A stretch of 64,000 bases of DNA, taken from positions 248,001-312,000 of the forward strand of contig JNVV01000018.1 of assembly GCA_000733355.1 (NCBI GenBank), read 5' to 3'. Below the pieces are notes generated by a model. The model ran no database searches. It was given only the letters and a program-made list of their open reading frames with translations, and had not been told where the DNA came from. A program made the translations under genes and the position numbers. Each line of letters begins with the position of its first letter. The stretch's first letter is position 1. Below, one piece after another: positions 10,734 through 24,100 of the stretch. The DNA comes from Falciphora oryzae. Taxonomy: Eukaryota; Ascomycota; Sordariomycetes; Magnaporthales; Magnaporthaceae.

Positions 10734-13700
10734 CAGCTGCTTACAAGAGATTCCAGCCGCTGTGTTGGGGATGGTGGGATATAACATCACTCGAGCGGCA
10801 TGAATTATCTGTTCACTACTCGCCCTTTTCTCTACGCCCCTTCGGATTCCAGTGTTTTTGTTTATTCTTTTCTCGCGTCTGGCTAGCATCATCTTCAAAT
10901 GCCTTTTCTTGCATCGGTCGAGTTTGTGTTGATCTTTCTGTGGCAACATCCCTATTTTCGCCCTAATCCACAGGATCTTGTACCTCGTTCATCGTTCAGC
11001 GTCGACGCCGTCTGTGAACTGCGTCCTTGATCGTTCCCCCCACTCTGCTCGCCTGTTGTTTAGACATCACTCGATTCGAAACGGGTTCCGGGAATGGAAG
11101 CATCTCGCCAGTAGCCGTTCGGCCTGTCCCCGGAGCCACCCCGATATTATCGCTATGCTATAATAACAAGGCTTTGGAAATATCTTCAGGTAGCACCGTA
11201 ACTTTTGAAAGCCCAAATGACCACCTCTCAGACTCGGATCTCGGTCAATCTCCTTGCTTTTTTCCTTGGAAAACGAGAAACCCCGTGCGCTTTTTCGTCT
11301 CTGACAAAATATACCTCGGCATGCGGGCGTTGTTGAAACACACTATTGTCGATAAACCGTTGGCACTGTTTCCTTGCAAAATATTGAGTATTAAGCATAA
11401 GATATAGCGTGCTATTATAACTCTATGCAAGCTCCCCGCAGTTCCAGACCACGGCGCCGGAGCGCTTCGTCCTCGGGTTGAGATGTGCCAAGCCTATAGA
11501 TATTTGCTGTTCATGTATGCAAGGAAGGGAGAAGAAAAGAAAAACCAATCCGAACAAAACAAGCGCAGGACATTGCCGGAAACATGCTCAACCGCGCCCA
11601 GCTGATGGGATGGGATCAAATTGTCTCTTTTCTATTCGCCTACAGGATGCGGGTGCGCCCTTGCCGTCAGCAAGATGAGAGCAAACGGGGTACTGCGGCG
11701 AAAGACGTCCGCCTCCGCAATGCATGCAATTCAATGCATAGAAAGAAAAACCAAAAACGCAGAAAGGGAAACGAGCTGCTGCCTTATTTGAGCAGCCTGG
11801 CCCCAAATATGCCACTTCTCGTCGGTCATGACACGGCAGAGGCCGTGCACCATGGTTCCCTTCGGGGCCCCCGTCCGCCCTGCCGTAGTACGTTTTTGCA
11901 AATCATCGCCCTCCCGTGGGTGCAACGTCATTTCTTTGACCAGCCCGGGGGTGGAGGGGGAGAAAGCATCTAACTGCAACCTTGGCGCCTTGTATAATAA
12001 CAGACGGATGACGACCGTCGGGCTAGACCTATGTGCAGAGCGTGCATATCAGCAATACGGTGCACGAGGCTCTTTACCGTTCTTATTTTTATTTTTATTT
12101 TCCGCTCCTTGTCAGGGAGGGATGCCGGCAGGCAACACGGCGTGGTCGGACCGGGTGTGGAGGACCGGATACGCAGGGCTTGGCTCCGCCGGACCACAGG
12201 CAATGATCTTATCTTCTTGTGGGCAGGGCTCTGCTGCATGTGACGATTACAGATGCTTAGCAAACGAGCGCGCCGCGTCGGCGATCTTTGGACGAAGATG
12301 AGCTCATCCCGGCTTTTCTTATTTTTGAAAGGAATGGAGGGGCGTGCGTTGTGCGCGCGTGTGTGACGGTCGTGGAGGATCATGGATGGGCGTCGTTTGT
12401 TACACGTCGACGACCTGACAAAATATGGGGAACCTGGACGACAAGGCTACGAGGGGGAGAATGGCCCCATCATCTCGACTCATCAACAATAGCGCCATCG
12501 AACCATGGGGACTCCGGCTGCTGTTGCGTTGCCAGTTCCCGGGCAGCGGTGCAATTTTGCGCGACGTTGCCCAGGGGATTCCCCAGTCCCCAAGATCAGC
12601 GAGGGACCCTTTATTCTGTGGATAGGTTTACCGACACGCGAGGGGCGAGAAGCGAGAAGAGAACAGAAAAAAAAAAAAAAAAAAAAAAGGAAGCAAGGTT
12701 TGGCCGGCGATTTGCACGGAGTCACTGACTGGGAGTGCGTTGCTTTTTGCGACGGCTGACGATCTTCGTTTTGGGGAGGAAGAACGAACCACTTTTTGTG
12801 ACGTTGGCCATGTTACAAAGCGATCAGCATTTTCCCAATGCAGCGCAGGACGTGTGGGTAAAAAGGAATATCTGTCAGAGCGAGGCAGATACGAAAAAGA
12901 AGACCCACGGGGAGTGAACAAAGATTTGTGACAAGTCGGGAAAAAAAAAAAAATAACAATTATCACCACACATACCATCACTCTCGTCACTCCCCGGTTC
13001 TCGTTCCTCGAGTGACAGCAAACCCGTTTAGACGGATCCTATTTCCCCGGGAGAGTAACACTTGGGATGACACGAAATCTCGGCGACCCTGGGTGCGGGC
13101 GGGATTAACGTGCACGGCATATACGATTCCTAGCTTTCTTCGCTGTTCCTTTGATTAATATCGCCAAACCCACCCCGCCTTCTCAAACGCCAACCCCATT
13201 TCGCGGCCGCCACTTTTTTTTTTTTTTTTTTTCTGGCTTGGACCGGGTGTCCCTCACCAGTCGGCCCGCGAGTGGGAAATCGGGCCAGTGTGGAAACCGG
13301 CCTGGGTAGGACGAGAAGAAGAAAATCAATATCATCGGGTGTGGTATGGAAAATGGGGAAAGAGCACAGAGCGTTGTGGTGAGGGTGGGTGATTTCCCCC
13401 AACAGGGACATGGCTCCCACGAGACCCCCGATAGGCGCACGCGTCCTTGGGCCGAGACCCCAAGAGGGACCCCGCAAAAGAAAGCAAGCCTTCCTGGCCA
13501 TCAACCGGACATGGCATGTTATTGTCCTCCAGGATTCCGGGCAGGCAACAGGACAGGACGGCAGGGGGACATGAAGAAAAAGAGGCCGAGAGCAGCTGGA
13601 CTTGGCCGAGCCCTGGCGCAGAAAAAGCAAAAGAGTTGCTTCTTTCCTTCAGGGTCCCGGGTCCTGTGGCTCGCTGGAGGATAGAGCACCGGGAGCGGGA

Positions 13701-16700
13701 GGCTTGGTTTCTTTCTTTTTCTCGATAATGCGGCCGACAATTGTGGGGGAATACGGATCCAATGGATCCAAGCGTGTAACTCGACCCGAGCACGAAAAAA
13801 AAGGGAGGGCCGCCTCCATCACCCGAGGACCCATCCGCTAGTCGGCTTGGACCGCCTCGATAAGAGCTGCACTGCCACGCTTCGGCCAACCGAGCCCTTC
13901 CCTCGTCTTTTCTTGGGGATTGCCCGGCTTTTCAACTGCACTCATAGGCATAGTGGGTGTATCGATACTGTTTTCTCTTTTTTTTTCGTCTGCGCGCGCA
14001 CGGACGCGGAGGGCTGATGGGAGATATCAGCCTGAAAAAGGCGCAGGGAGTCGGGATGGTGAAACGCCAGGCGTGAAAAAGCTCGGCTCGCTTCTGGCCT
14101 TCGCGGGTCAGTCGAAGGGACAGGCGAGGAAGCCGGAAGCCGACTCCTGCTATAAAAAGATCATTGCAATTTTGGCTATCGATGTGCCGTATTTTTTTTT
14201 TTTTTTTTTTTTTTTAAGCGGCGATGGGGAGTTCGTGTTGAGGATAGGCGAGAGGCTTGACGAGGAGGGGAAGATGTTGCTAGTTTCTTTATCGTGTGCA
14301 TGAGGCGAGATGCGACCCACTAAGCGACGGGGCTGCCTGTTTTGGCAGGGGCGAGAACAATGATTTGATCCTTTTGATGGAGAACGATTGAAGGCAGGCA
14401 CGACCGAGAGCCATTGGGCCGCCGCCGGAAGGGTCGGCCGGCAGGGGACTCGACGGCGGCGGCAGAGCCACGTGGGAAATCTGCTCAGGGGGGGGCCTGG
14501 ACTCTTGACTCGCGTGCTGCATGACCCCTCCCTCCGCCCAGTCGGGACTCGGATTGAATGGTCTCTGGAATCCATCAAACTGATCCTGGAGAGGCGAACA
14601 AACCTCCCCAGGTCGGCAACGAACCGGCGGGCGAAATCGTCCTCTGGGCTGGGCAAAAAGGAAAGCAAAGACGGCCTGCTGCGCTCCCGGACTGCTCATG
14701 CAATAGCAAGCAGCGTGGGGCGGGCGGGAGGCAGGCCATGTGCTTGAGACAGATGATGTCGGAGACGTGCGTGCCGCAAGCGTTCGCAGCTGCCTTGACT
14801 CGGCTGCCAGCATTGGGCGGCAGACGAGAACGGCAAACAACGCTCGAAGGTGCTTCGTGTATTCTTGCCGTCCAGAGTGAGTCCGGGCTGGTCCAGGCTC
14901 CGATATGGGCCAAGTCGGGTCGCTCACTTACACCATACATGTGCTACTGAAATACCACGCTCTACAACGGCCACCTTCCGACGGCCGAGTCAGAAACCGG
15001 AATGGGGTCGGCAGTTGCGAGGGTTCGCGGGGGCTGGCCGCGTGGAACTGCCAACTTGGCCGGGGGCAGGTCGGGTAGCGTCCGCCTCTCCGCGCGCCCC
15101 CGGCCCCAGCACCACCCCAACAGCCGCCCGAGGCCCGACGACCCCCGGGGAAAAGACATCCCATACTGTGAGTATGTAGCATCGCATCGAACAGGGCCGT
15201 CGACCAAGGCCGCAAACTTAGCCCCGGCAAAACCAACCGCCCGGATAGAAACATTGGGTGGATGCGATTTGGCCGGGTCGCGAAAACGTTTCTACCCCGC
15301 TATCGACCGCCTGCTATAAACGACGCGCCAGAATCAGGATGCGACTGGCTTCTCGGGGCTGTCGTCGCATCTTCCCTTCCCCTGCTTTGTCTCGGGGTGG
15401 CGGAAGCACAGACGGGGCGGGTGAGTGCACGAGTCCCGTCGCTCTCCGGATTATTGCGAACTCGAGGGGACCGAGCAGTCCCGTGCGCTGCGTTTGTTGT
15501 TCGCTGTCTTGCATTGCGCCATGCGCGAGATACGTGGCCGAGGGAGGGGTCCGAGAGCTTTCTCTACACGGACGCCATAGCCAGTGCACACGCGCAAACA
15601 TAGATGTTGCTACTCCCCATCCGTCGACCTTTATCACGCCTTGCCAACATGAACATGCCATGGCAGAGAGGAGTGTCCTGCAGCCTTCTTTGAGGGGAAA
15701 GAGGTGTCAGTGCTCATCACACAGTCCACCACACCGTCCCGTCCGCGCCCGCAGGATTTTCTGCAGCATGGATCGATTGGCAGTTGCAGGAACGCCAAGA
15801 TTTTGTCTTGACGTCCATTGGAACTTTATTTTTCTTGAATGTTCCTATTCGCCGCTCGTCCGCCGTTGAGACACGCCGCCCATACCACACACATGAGCAA
15901 AACAGGGCAAGTGGGTGTGGCGTTGAAAGAAACGAAACAAAAATGCACTTTGTCCCCAACATTAGCAACAAAAGGTGGTTGCAGCGTCCCCCTGTCCATC
16001 GCGTGTTCGTCCGTTCTCGTGAAACAGACACGAACCACACGCAGAAACCTGGACTTGCATACGGCCGGTCAACGTGAACCGGATTTGGAGACGTGGTGGC
16101 ATTGTGGTGGACACAGACCGAATAAAGGGGTTCGGTGTCTGTCCGCCTGGGGCTGCACATCCACGCCCGGCCGGCATGGCGCGGAACCTCAAGACGGTTA
16201 GGTTTACAAGCTTCAGCGGGAGGCGCTAGAAGTGGACAGAACAGTCAATAAGAGTCATCATGGTGAACGGAATACAGGCCAAAACGCCAGGCGTCATGGA
16301 CAGGAAGCCATCTTGATGTCGCAGCCTTGTTTGGATTCTTGCCCCTTACTCCAAGCTCCGGATTTTGCAGTCCGGGTTTTGAAGTCCAGACGACCAGGCG
16401 TCTTCGTGTCCCCCATGTGGCGTGAAAACCACATCAATGAAACAGGGAGAAGAATGGGAAAAAAAAAAAAAAAAAAGAACGCGCGAAGAAGCAGATGGAA
16501 CCAGACGGGGCGTTGGCGTGGCGCAAAGCCCGACAAGCAGAAAAAAAAACGGGTGGTTGTTTGCCATCGAGGAAAAGACAAACTATTGTTTCCAACGAGA
16601 GACCGGTCCACTCAGCTCATGGGGGAGCCTGCTCGGGGCGCGGCGGTCCAAGGGGGAAGAAGCGCGCCGTCCGCCGCGCCGTCGAGCTGAACCCTGGAAA

Positions 16701-19700
16701 ATCGGCCTGCTGGCTCGCTAGCAAGCGCGACGCCATGACCCTGACCGCATCGGTGGTCGCAGATCATAGATGGAAAAGAGAATAGCAGATGGGGTGCCCA
16801 CTAGCACGAATTTCAGATAGTATTTAAAAGGAGGGGTGGGAGAAGAACTGTAGCAGGGAAACCCCACGCAACGAGGCCAGGCGGCTTAGTCCGTCAAAAG
16901 TCTAAAGGAGCTCCTGGTGGGGAGACGCGCCGTCGTCAGTCCTCGCAAATCTCCACCCGCAGACGATCCCGTCTGGCCTCGGCCGACCGACCGACCGGCT
17001 GGCCATTGTGATTGTGTTCTCCAGGGGTGTTTGGCGGAACGACGAGTCCGAACCGCGCATCCCTGGAGTCCGGCCGTGATAGGCATCGGATTCGTGATAG
17101 GGGCGGGTAGGCTCTCGCGACAGGACAGCGTCAGCTTCTGTAAGATCTTGTACCACGTAGCCTCGTCGAAATCGCGGGCCGATGATGAACGCGCTTAGTG
17201 GAAAAGCTCTGACGAAATCCTTCGGATCAGATATCAACCATGTACGCGCTGATCTCGTTGTATTGGTGGTGCTTTGGATGCCTATCACACCGCCGGCTTT
17301 CCCACCAACACGGAGACGAGCTCCGGCTCAGCCGTATGGGCAGCACAGTGGCTGCCCGAAGCGATGCAGCGATGATCACGTCCCAGATCCTTGGGAATGG
17401 GCCAACGACAGAATAAAACAAGATAAATTAATAGACGACCTCTTTTTTTTTTTTTTTTTTTTTTTTTGAAACGCAAGACCAACGGCACAAAAAAAGGGGG
17501 AAAAAAAAAAAAAAACGTGTGGCTTGCTTGGAAGCGTGTCCTCGAGACAACAAGGGGGTAGACTTTGACCACACGAAGAAGAGCGCCAGCCCATCCACAC
17601 TAGACGAACACCGTTGCGTCGAGGTTGGTGGTGGTGGTGGTGACTGCCACTAATAAAAAGACGCGAACAGATCAATCTGAGAACGAAGCTTCTCGTCTCC
17701 GAGGACGGAAAAAGAGGGGCGGCGGAAGAGCGGAGCACAGAAGCCGTGATGGAAGGATTGGCCGCTAAGAAAGACGCCGGCCCGGCGCCGTCTGGTTCCC
17801 CAGACTAGCCGAGACGATATCATTACCGCTGAAGATCAGGACGCGATGTTACGGTTTTTTTTTTTTTTATATATATATACACGCTAGGACAAGCGCCACG
17901 CTGGTGCCTTTTTTTCTTCTTTTATTTTTCAAGCATAGAAGGAAAGACGAACCGCAGCTCCTGGGCTCTCCATGTCCCATGGACCCTGTGCCGGCCCTAT
18001 TTTAGTCACGAAGGTGGATGGATGTCTTCACTAGTCTCGCTGTTGGCAGGAGCAAATATGCAGAAGCGTGAGGGGTGCTGCAGCAGAATATTGGCCCGGC
18101 GCTGAGGGTTCCAGGATCTGTGCGAAGAGACGGGCAAACCACGGTCTCGCCGTCGACCTTGTTCTGGTCGTGAGCCGACGCTTTGGGACAAAATACCCGA
18201 TGGGTTGTGGTTACGACTAAGTGCTCAGGACCCCTTTGCTCGGTTCAATGGGCCTCACGGTCCCTCAGATAGAGAAGCGCCGGGGACGAGGATCGTCGTC
18301 GCCGTCCGAAGGTAATCTGGGGTGACGCGAACCTAGATTTATCCCGGTTGCTGCTGTCCACGCAATCAAGGCCGGGGCGTCCCTATCCCATCCAGCCTCG
18401 ATCACATCTTACGCCCGCCTGGGGAGAGCGACTCGCAGAGGGCGCGTTGCTGATCGGCCCCTGTTTTGGCGAATGATGGCGCAAGAAAGGGGCGCTATGG
18501 TTCCTTTTTCGGCAAAAAGACTGCAATGGCAGTAGCCAGAATCGCCTAGCAGCAAAAGGAAGAGTGACAAAAAAAGCAAAGAGAGAGGGGTGGGATGGGT
18601 GGTCGAGATTCAATTGTTGTGCGTTCGACAAGGAGTCGCGAGTGGCCCGGAGCCTTGCTCCGCCCCGGGATGCGGCCCTGGCCCCGGCGGCCTATCCCCG
18701 CCCAATCGTCCTTTTTATCATCAACCGGAGAGGGGGTCCAACCTGCCGGCGGGGAGATCAACGGAAAACTGACGAGCTGGCCCAAGGGTCCGAACAGGCC
18801 AGACTCGGCAGCTGCCTCCCGTAGCACGTTTGAATCAGGGACACATGTGCCGACGAGATGGAGCCCGCTCGCCTGCTCGAATAACGGAGATGCCAGGCAT
18901 CGGGGAGGTTTCGTGTATGTGGGACTTGCTCGCCACGTGCAAAACAGGAATCAGAAATGTTCGGTCCACGACCTGCCCAGGACGGAAGGCAGCTCATCGG
19001 CCGCCCACCGAGAATGCAAGGGCGTTGAAACAAACGGGTTCGCCGCGCGAGTTCGCGAGGCGCGTTAAGGGGAAATCGTTCCCCACGCGGACGGTAAATG
19101 GATGAGGCATTCGTCGATATCGCATAATCATCCAATGGGCTTTGAGGGTGAAGCAACATTGACGGCAAACGCCGCTGGGGGGGTGCAAGTCCAGATCTGG
19201 AGATTCGCCGGACCGACCAGACAGGGGCGCTTGTTTCTTTCTTTCGCTTTTTCTCTCCGTCACCTTAATGTGGGGGGTTTTGGGCGGTCGCAGATAGTGG
19301 CCGCAGCACCCCTCGTCCCCGTGCCTGCGCTGCGCGTGTCTGGGGCGAGGTGGCTATGAAACCGATACCGAGGACGCGTCACGACTCAACTCTGAAAAGA
19401 AAAGAAGGGAAAAAAAATACCCCCATGAGGCCGACACCGGCGGCGGTGAAATCGTGTCGCCCAAGTGACAGCTCCGCCACCGGACGTGGCTTTTGTGGCG
19501 ACTTGGCGCATGTGATGGGACAGGGACGACGAGAATTGCTTGTATGAAAGCCTTGCGAGGACAACCGTTCCAGGCAGACGGCAAGGATTGATTTCTCATC
19601 AGTCCAGTAAGCAAGCCATCCTCGTATTATCGATCCAAGTGCAAGCCCGAGAAACCCGGGGTTTGAGATGTGTTGTTGGACTGAAAAGGGAGGGGAAAAA

Positions 19701-20456
19701 AAAAAAAAAAAAGGCCCGCAGAAATGGCAGACATCAGACAATCCAACAACCTCTTCCTGAGACCTTGGCGGGGGTGCTTCCAGAAACGTCGTTGCATGAT
19801 TCTGCGGCGATAAAATGGCAGTATCCAGGAACATGACGTTGAGGATGGGTACATTGTCACCAGATGGAGGCACAGCAAAGATTCATCCCACCTTTTCCCC
19901 CCTCCCCGCGCGATTCTGCCCTGATTCCTTTCGCAGAGGCAGTCATCTGCTAGTCGACAAACGGACGCACCCGGGTGGCACAGCTGGACCCTCCCGTGCA
20001 TTCCTCATCAATGCGTGGCGGCACAGTTTGCTAACACGCGCGCCCCTCGTTGCCTGCCGAGGGAGAAGGCCTGCTTTACTTCCTCATCCCTCCCCGGGAT
20101 CGGAAATGATGGAGGGCGACCCCTGGAGCAGAGCTGAGGATGGGTGTGGAGGGATAAGCTCGACTGGACGCCGCGGGGTAAGGATGATATCACATTTGGA
20201 GGAAAATAAGTAAGGTTGAAAAGGGTGTCCGTGAAAAAAAAAAAAAAAGCAAAGATAAAAACGCTAGGCGGCGCGGCGGGTGCCAGGGGCACTTCCGCGG
20301 GGATATCTCTCGTTTGTGGCTTGCGGGCAACCGCATCCTCGTGTCCGTTGGTGGAGGGCACATCTCTGACAACCCCCACCAAGAATCCTTGATGAAACCC
20401 GAAGGTCGATTTGGTGGCTTTTTTTTTTTTTTTGAAGGTTGTTGTTCCTTTTTCTG
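10734..20456. other. Gene-poor region rich in A/T homopolymers (left part)
   Basis: No reading frame here shows a recognisable domain or protein-like composition in a spliced model; all ORFs are short and mostly overlap each other on both strands. Notable content: long homopolymers at 12667-12688 (A22), 13214-13232 (T19), 14192-14215 (T24), 16459-16476 (A18), 17443-17467 (T25), 17501-17515 (A15), 17855-17868 (T14 then an AT repeat), 19696-19712 (A17), 20234-20248 (A15) and 20419-20433 (T15). Base composition outside the runs stays GC-rich, so this is not RIP-damaged DNA. Possible roles are distal promoter or long leader of the RasGEF gene, or noncoding transcripts. Confidence 0.55.
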
Positions 20457-21179
20457 NNNNNNNNNNNNNNNNNNNNNNNNNNNNNNNNNNNNNNNNNNNN
20501 NNNNNNNNNNNNNNNNNNNNNNNNNNNNNNNNNNNNNNNNNNNNNNNNNNNNNNNNNNNNNNNNNNNNNNNNNNNNNNNNNNNNNNNNNNNNNNNNNNNN
20601 NNNNNNNNNNNNNNNNNNNNNNNNNNNNNNNNNNNNNNNNNNNNNNNNNNNNNNNNNNNNNNNNNNNNNNNNNNNNNNNNNNNNNNNNNNNNNNNNNNNN
20701 NNNNNNNNNNNNNNNNNNNNNNNNNNNNNNNNNNNNNNNNNNNNNNNNNNNNNNNNNNNNNNNNNNNNNNNNNNNNNNNNNNNNNNNNNNNNNNNNNNNN
20801 NNNNNNNNNNNNNNNNNNNNNNNNNNNNNNNNNNNNNNNNNNNNNNNNNNNNNNNNNNNNNNNNNNNNNNNNNNNNNNNNNNNNNNNNNNNNNNNNNNNN
20901 NNNNNNNNNNNNNNNNNNNNNNNNNNNNNNNNNNNNNNNNNNNNNNNNNNNNNNNNNNNNNNNNNNNNNNNNNNNNNNNNNNNNNNNNNNNNNNNNNNNN
21001 NNNNNNNNNNNNNNNNNNNNNNNNNNNNNNNNNNNNNNNNNNNNNNNNNNNNNNNNNNNNNNNNNNNNNNNNNNNNNNNNNNNNNNNNNNNNNNNNNNNN
21101 NNNNNNNNNNNNNNNNNNNNNNNNNNNNNNNNNNNNNNNNNNNNNNNNNNNNNNNNNNNNNNNNNNNNNNNNNNNNNNN
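20457..21179. other. Assembly gap (723 N)
   Basis: A run of 723 undetermined bases. It lies 23 bp after a T15 run; nothing can be said about its content, and reading frames spanning it are meaningless. Confidence 1.
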
Positions 21180-24100
21180 TCTTGGCCAGCGGCGTGTCGA
21201 TAGAGGTTGCATGTGCAGTGTCAATCGGGCCCTGGACGCAGTGGGGCACCGTCGCGTTGGAGCGAGGGCCTTTTGCTGGGCGATGTCACGTCGTGAAAAT
21301 GACAGTGATGGACAGAGTTTTGCGAAGGTCCCTCTCGACCATCTGCTGCGGAGCTCTCGGATTTTTCGAGAATGTGTTAGGGCGGGCCAACTCTGGAGCG
21401 GCCAGCCACCCGGCGGCGGCGGCCCTGCTGGCCTTGGTCGTGGCCTCTCTGGCCTGGTCTGCTTGTTCAAGCTCGTGCCTGTTCTTGTCCCGACCTCCCG
21501 ATTTGCGACTCGGCCGATTTGCTTTACGTCCGGAAACTGGGATCCGTGAAAGCAGCAACCAACACGCCAGCCAACATGGATTGCCATGATCGTCATGACA
21601 ACGTTGCGTCGGCAGCCAAGTCAAGCAAGAAAAAAAAGGCCCGTTGTTGACAGCCGCCAGCGGGGCAATCCTTGTCTCGCAAGGCTGCTGTCAAAGGAGT
21701 CTGAATCGGGCAGCAAAACAGACGCATCGTAATGAGCCCGTCAATCACTTTGCTCGAGTCTGGTCCTTTCGGCCTCGGCTGCCCGTTGTGGAGGGTGGTC
21801 CCGGGCGTGTCAAACCGTGGCGCGTTGCCGCCCTATCCCGCTTTAGTAGGGGTCCTCTGCTGCAGCCGCTTTGGGGCTGCTGATCCGGGCACCACACCAC
21901 CACCAACACGGCGGGGGCACCACCGGGGCAGGACGATGCCATTGTCCGTTGTGTGCCAGCCCTCTCATCTGGATGGGCGGACCCCGTTTGCATTGGAACA
22001 GGCCGGCGTGCTGGTTGGGGACGCTGAAGCTTCGAGCAAGCGAGCCAACCGGCTGGGGCAGGAGGAGACCGAGGTCAAGATTTCGGAACGCACCCGATTT
22101 GGATACGAATACCTGCTGCAGAGGAACCTTGGGACCGCGTCTGCAGATCGTTTTTGGTGATATTGACGCCGGCCGTGCGGGCTTCCATTGACTCCATCAA
22201 GGCACAGCAAAGGACTGGCCGGACTGCCAATGGCCAATGGTGCCTTGCGCTTGCTGCACATATGCAATCCATCAAACCCGTCCAGCCACTCACTGGCTTC
22301 TTTTTTATGCAGGCCGTGTCCCGGCTGTGGGCCGTGGCTGCCCCCATCCCACACACCCTCCAGAAATCCATCTGTCCACCCACGCAAATCGAATCTGGAT
22401 TCCCTGGCCTGAAAGGGCAAGTGCTCGCCCAGCACCCCTGCCGCGAGTGGGTGGGGAGGAGGTGGGGCAGCCGTCTTCCGCGTCGTTGCCAAAATCTGGT
22501 CCGTCCACTCGCGACCCCTGCGAGGAGACGCGAGAAGAGAGAAGAGGAGAGGGAAAAAGAAAATATTGGATACCACACCCATCCAAGCTATCCGTATTTG
22601 GACACAGGCGTCCCGACATCTCTGGAACTGCGACATGATGCACAAGATATATGAGTGTGAGTGAGTGAGTGAGTGCGTGTGCCTGTTTTGTGTGGGAAGC
22701 CAACCCCCGGCCAGCCAATCGCATGTGATCCAGGATGTGACGGGTCGGCACGGCAGGGCCGCTCAATATGTGCTGCTCCCAACGCGTAGCCGACTCGAGG
22801 AGCCGGCCGGCCAGCCTTTTTGCGAGGTCCGAGGCGGTTTGTTCCCTGGCGGAGGGGGTGGCACGGCAGAGAGCGGTCGACGGTTGGAGGGTAGGCGGCG
22901 CGTGCGTCTACCAGAGATGGCGAGAAGGCGCGCGCTGGGACTGCACGGTACGAGATGGGGCTGGGGCGACGTGATGGACTCGGCCAACGTGGCGGTCAAG
23001 CACAACCCATGAGGATTTTCTTGTGCTTTCTTTTCTCGCCTGAGGCTCTGTCTTGAATCTGTTTTGACCCTGTTCCGGGTGGTTGGTTCGAAGAGCCCAT
23101 CAACAAGGCAGACAGGCATCTGGGAATGGAGACCACGGAGTCACGGACTCGCCGATTCTGCCAGGGGAGGCAAAATGGGGCGCCGGGCGTGGGCTGCATC
23201 TGCATCCAATTCTCCCCCATCCTCAGGGCGACAATAGCACAGACATGTTCATGGATCTCTGCCGGCTGCTTGTGAACAATACAACGTCGATGAGAGGCGT
23301 AAGCCCACAAGGAAAACCACTGCCTTGCTGTGCGCGTGTGTGCTCGACCGCCTGGGCACCAACCACGGAACCAAACATGGACGCCAGCCGGGAGTCGTCG
23401 CCATTGGCCGGACCGGTGCCGGCATGCCCAGGGTCCGACCCTCCAGCGAGCGAGTTGGTTGAATGTGTCGGCCAACGACATGAGAGAGAGAAAAGAAGAC
23501 CGTCTGGAAGCCGTCGAGCCGTCGCCCCGCGCTGTCTTGAGATATGCGGCGCGCGCGGTCGAGAATTTCTGGGCGCGCCAGCGGCGTCATTCCAACTTTT
23601 TGAAACTTGGAATTTCCCGTCGCCATCTAATCTCCGCGACGCGCCCGTAACCGCCCCGGCAGTCGGGCCTCTCAAAAGGGTAAACACGGACGGGGAGGGA
23701 GGGGCAGACGGAGGAAGAGTCAAAATGGCAGGTGTCGAAAGAGAAATCTCCGTCTGCCGCCATTGCCGCCCCCGCGCGCTGTTCTTGCTTGGGAACCCTG
23801 GCTTGTGTGACCTTGTCGTTGCGATAGGATGGCCTGTTTACAGAATAGCGATGATTGCGAGCTAGACGGAGTGCCCCTGCCCATACTCGGCCGGCTCGGA
23901 GGAGCGGTTGATGCAAGATGCATCTCGATGTCAAGTGCACAAGCCATCCAGAGGCGGGAGTCACGGGAGTCATCGACAAACAAAAAAACAAACGAGACAA
24001 AAACAAACTCGCGTAGTGTCTTGCCCGTGCGGAGCTCCCCGCGCATTTCCCTTGCTTTGGCATCATCGAGCATCATGATCAGAGGGTCGGAGAATGGAAT

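Noticed and set aside
15258..15869. 203-codon ORF in the gene-poor region
   Set aside because: No domain, Cys/Arg-rich composition, opposite strand equally open, no supporting splice or promoter pattern.
20008..21596. Several 250-470-codon ORFs covering the N gap
   Set aside because: Open only because undetermined bases were translated as X.
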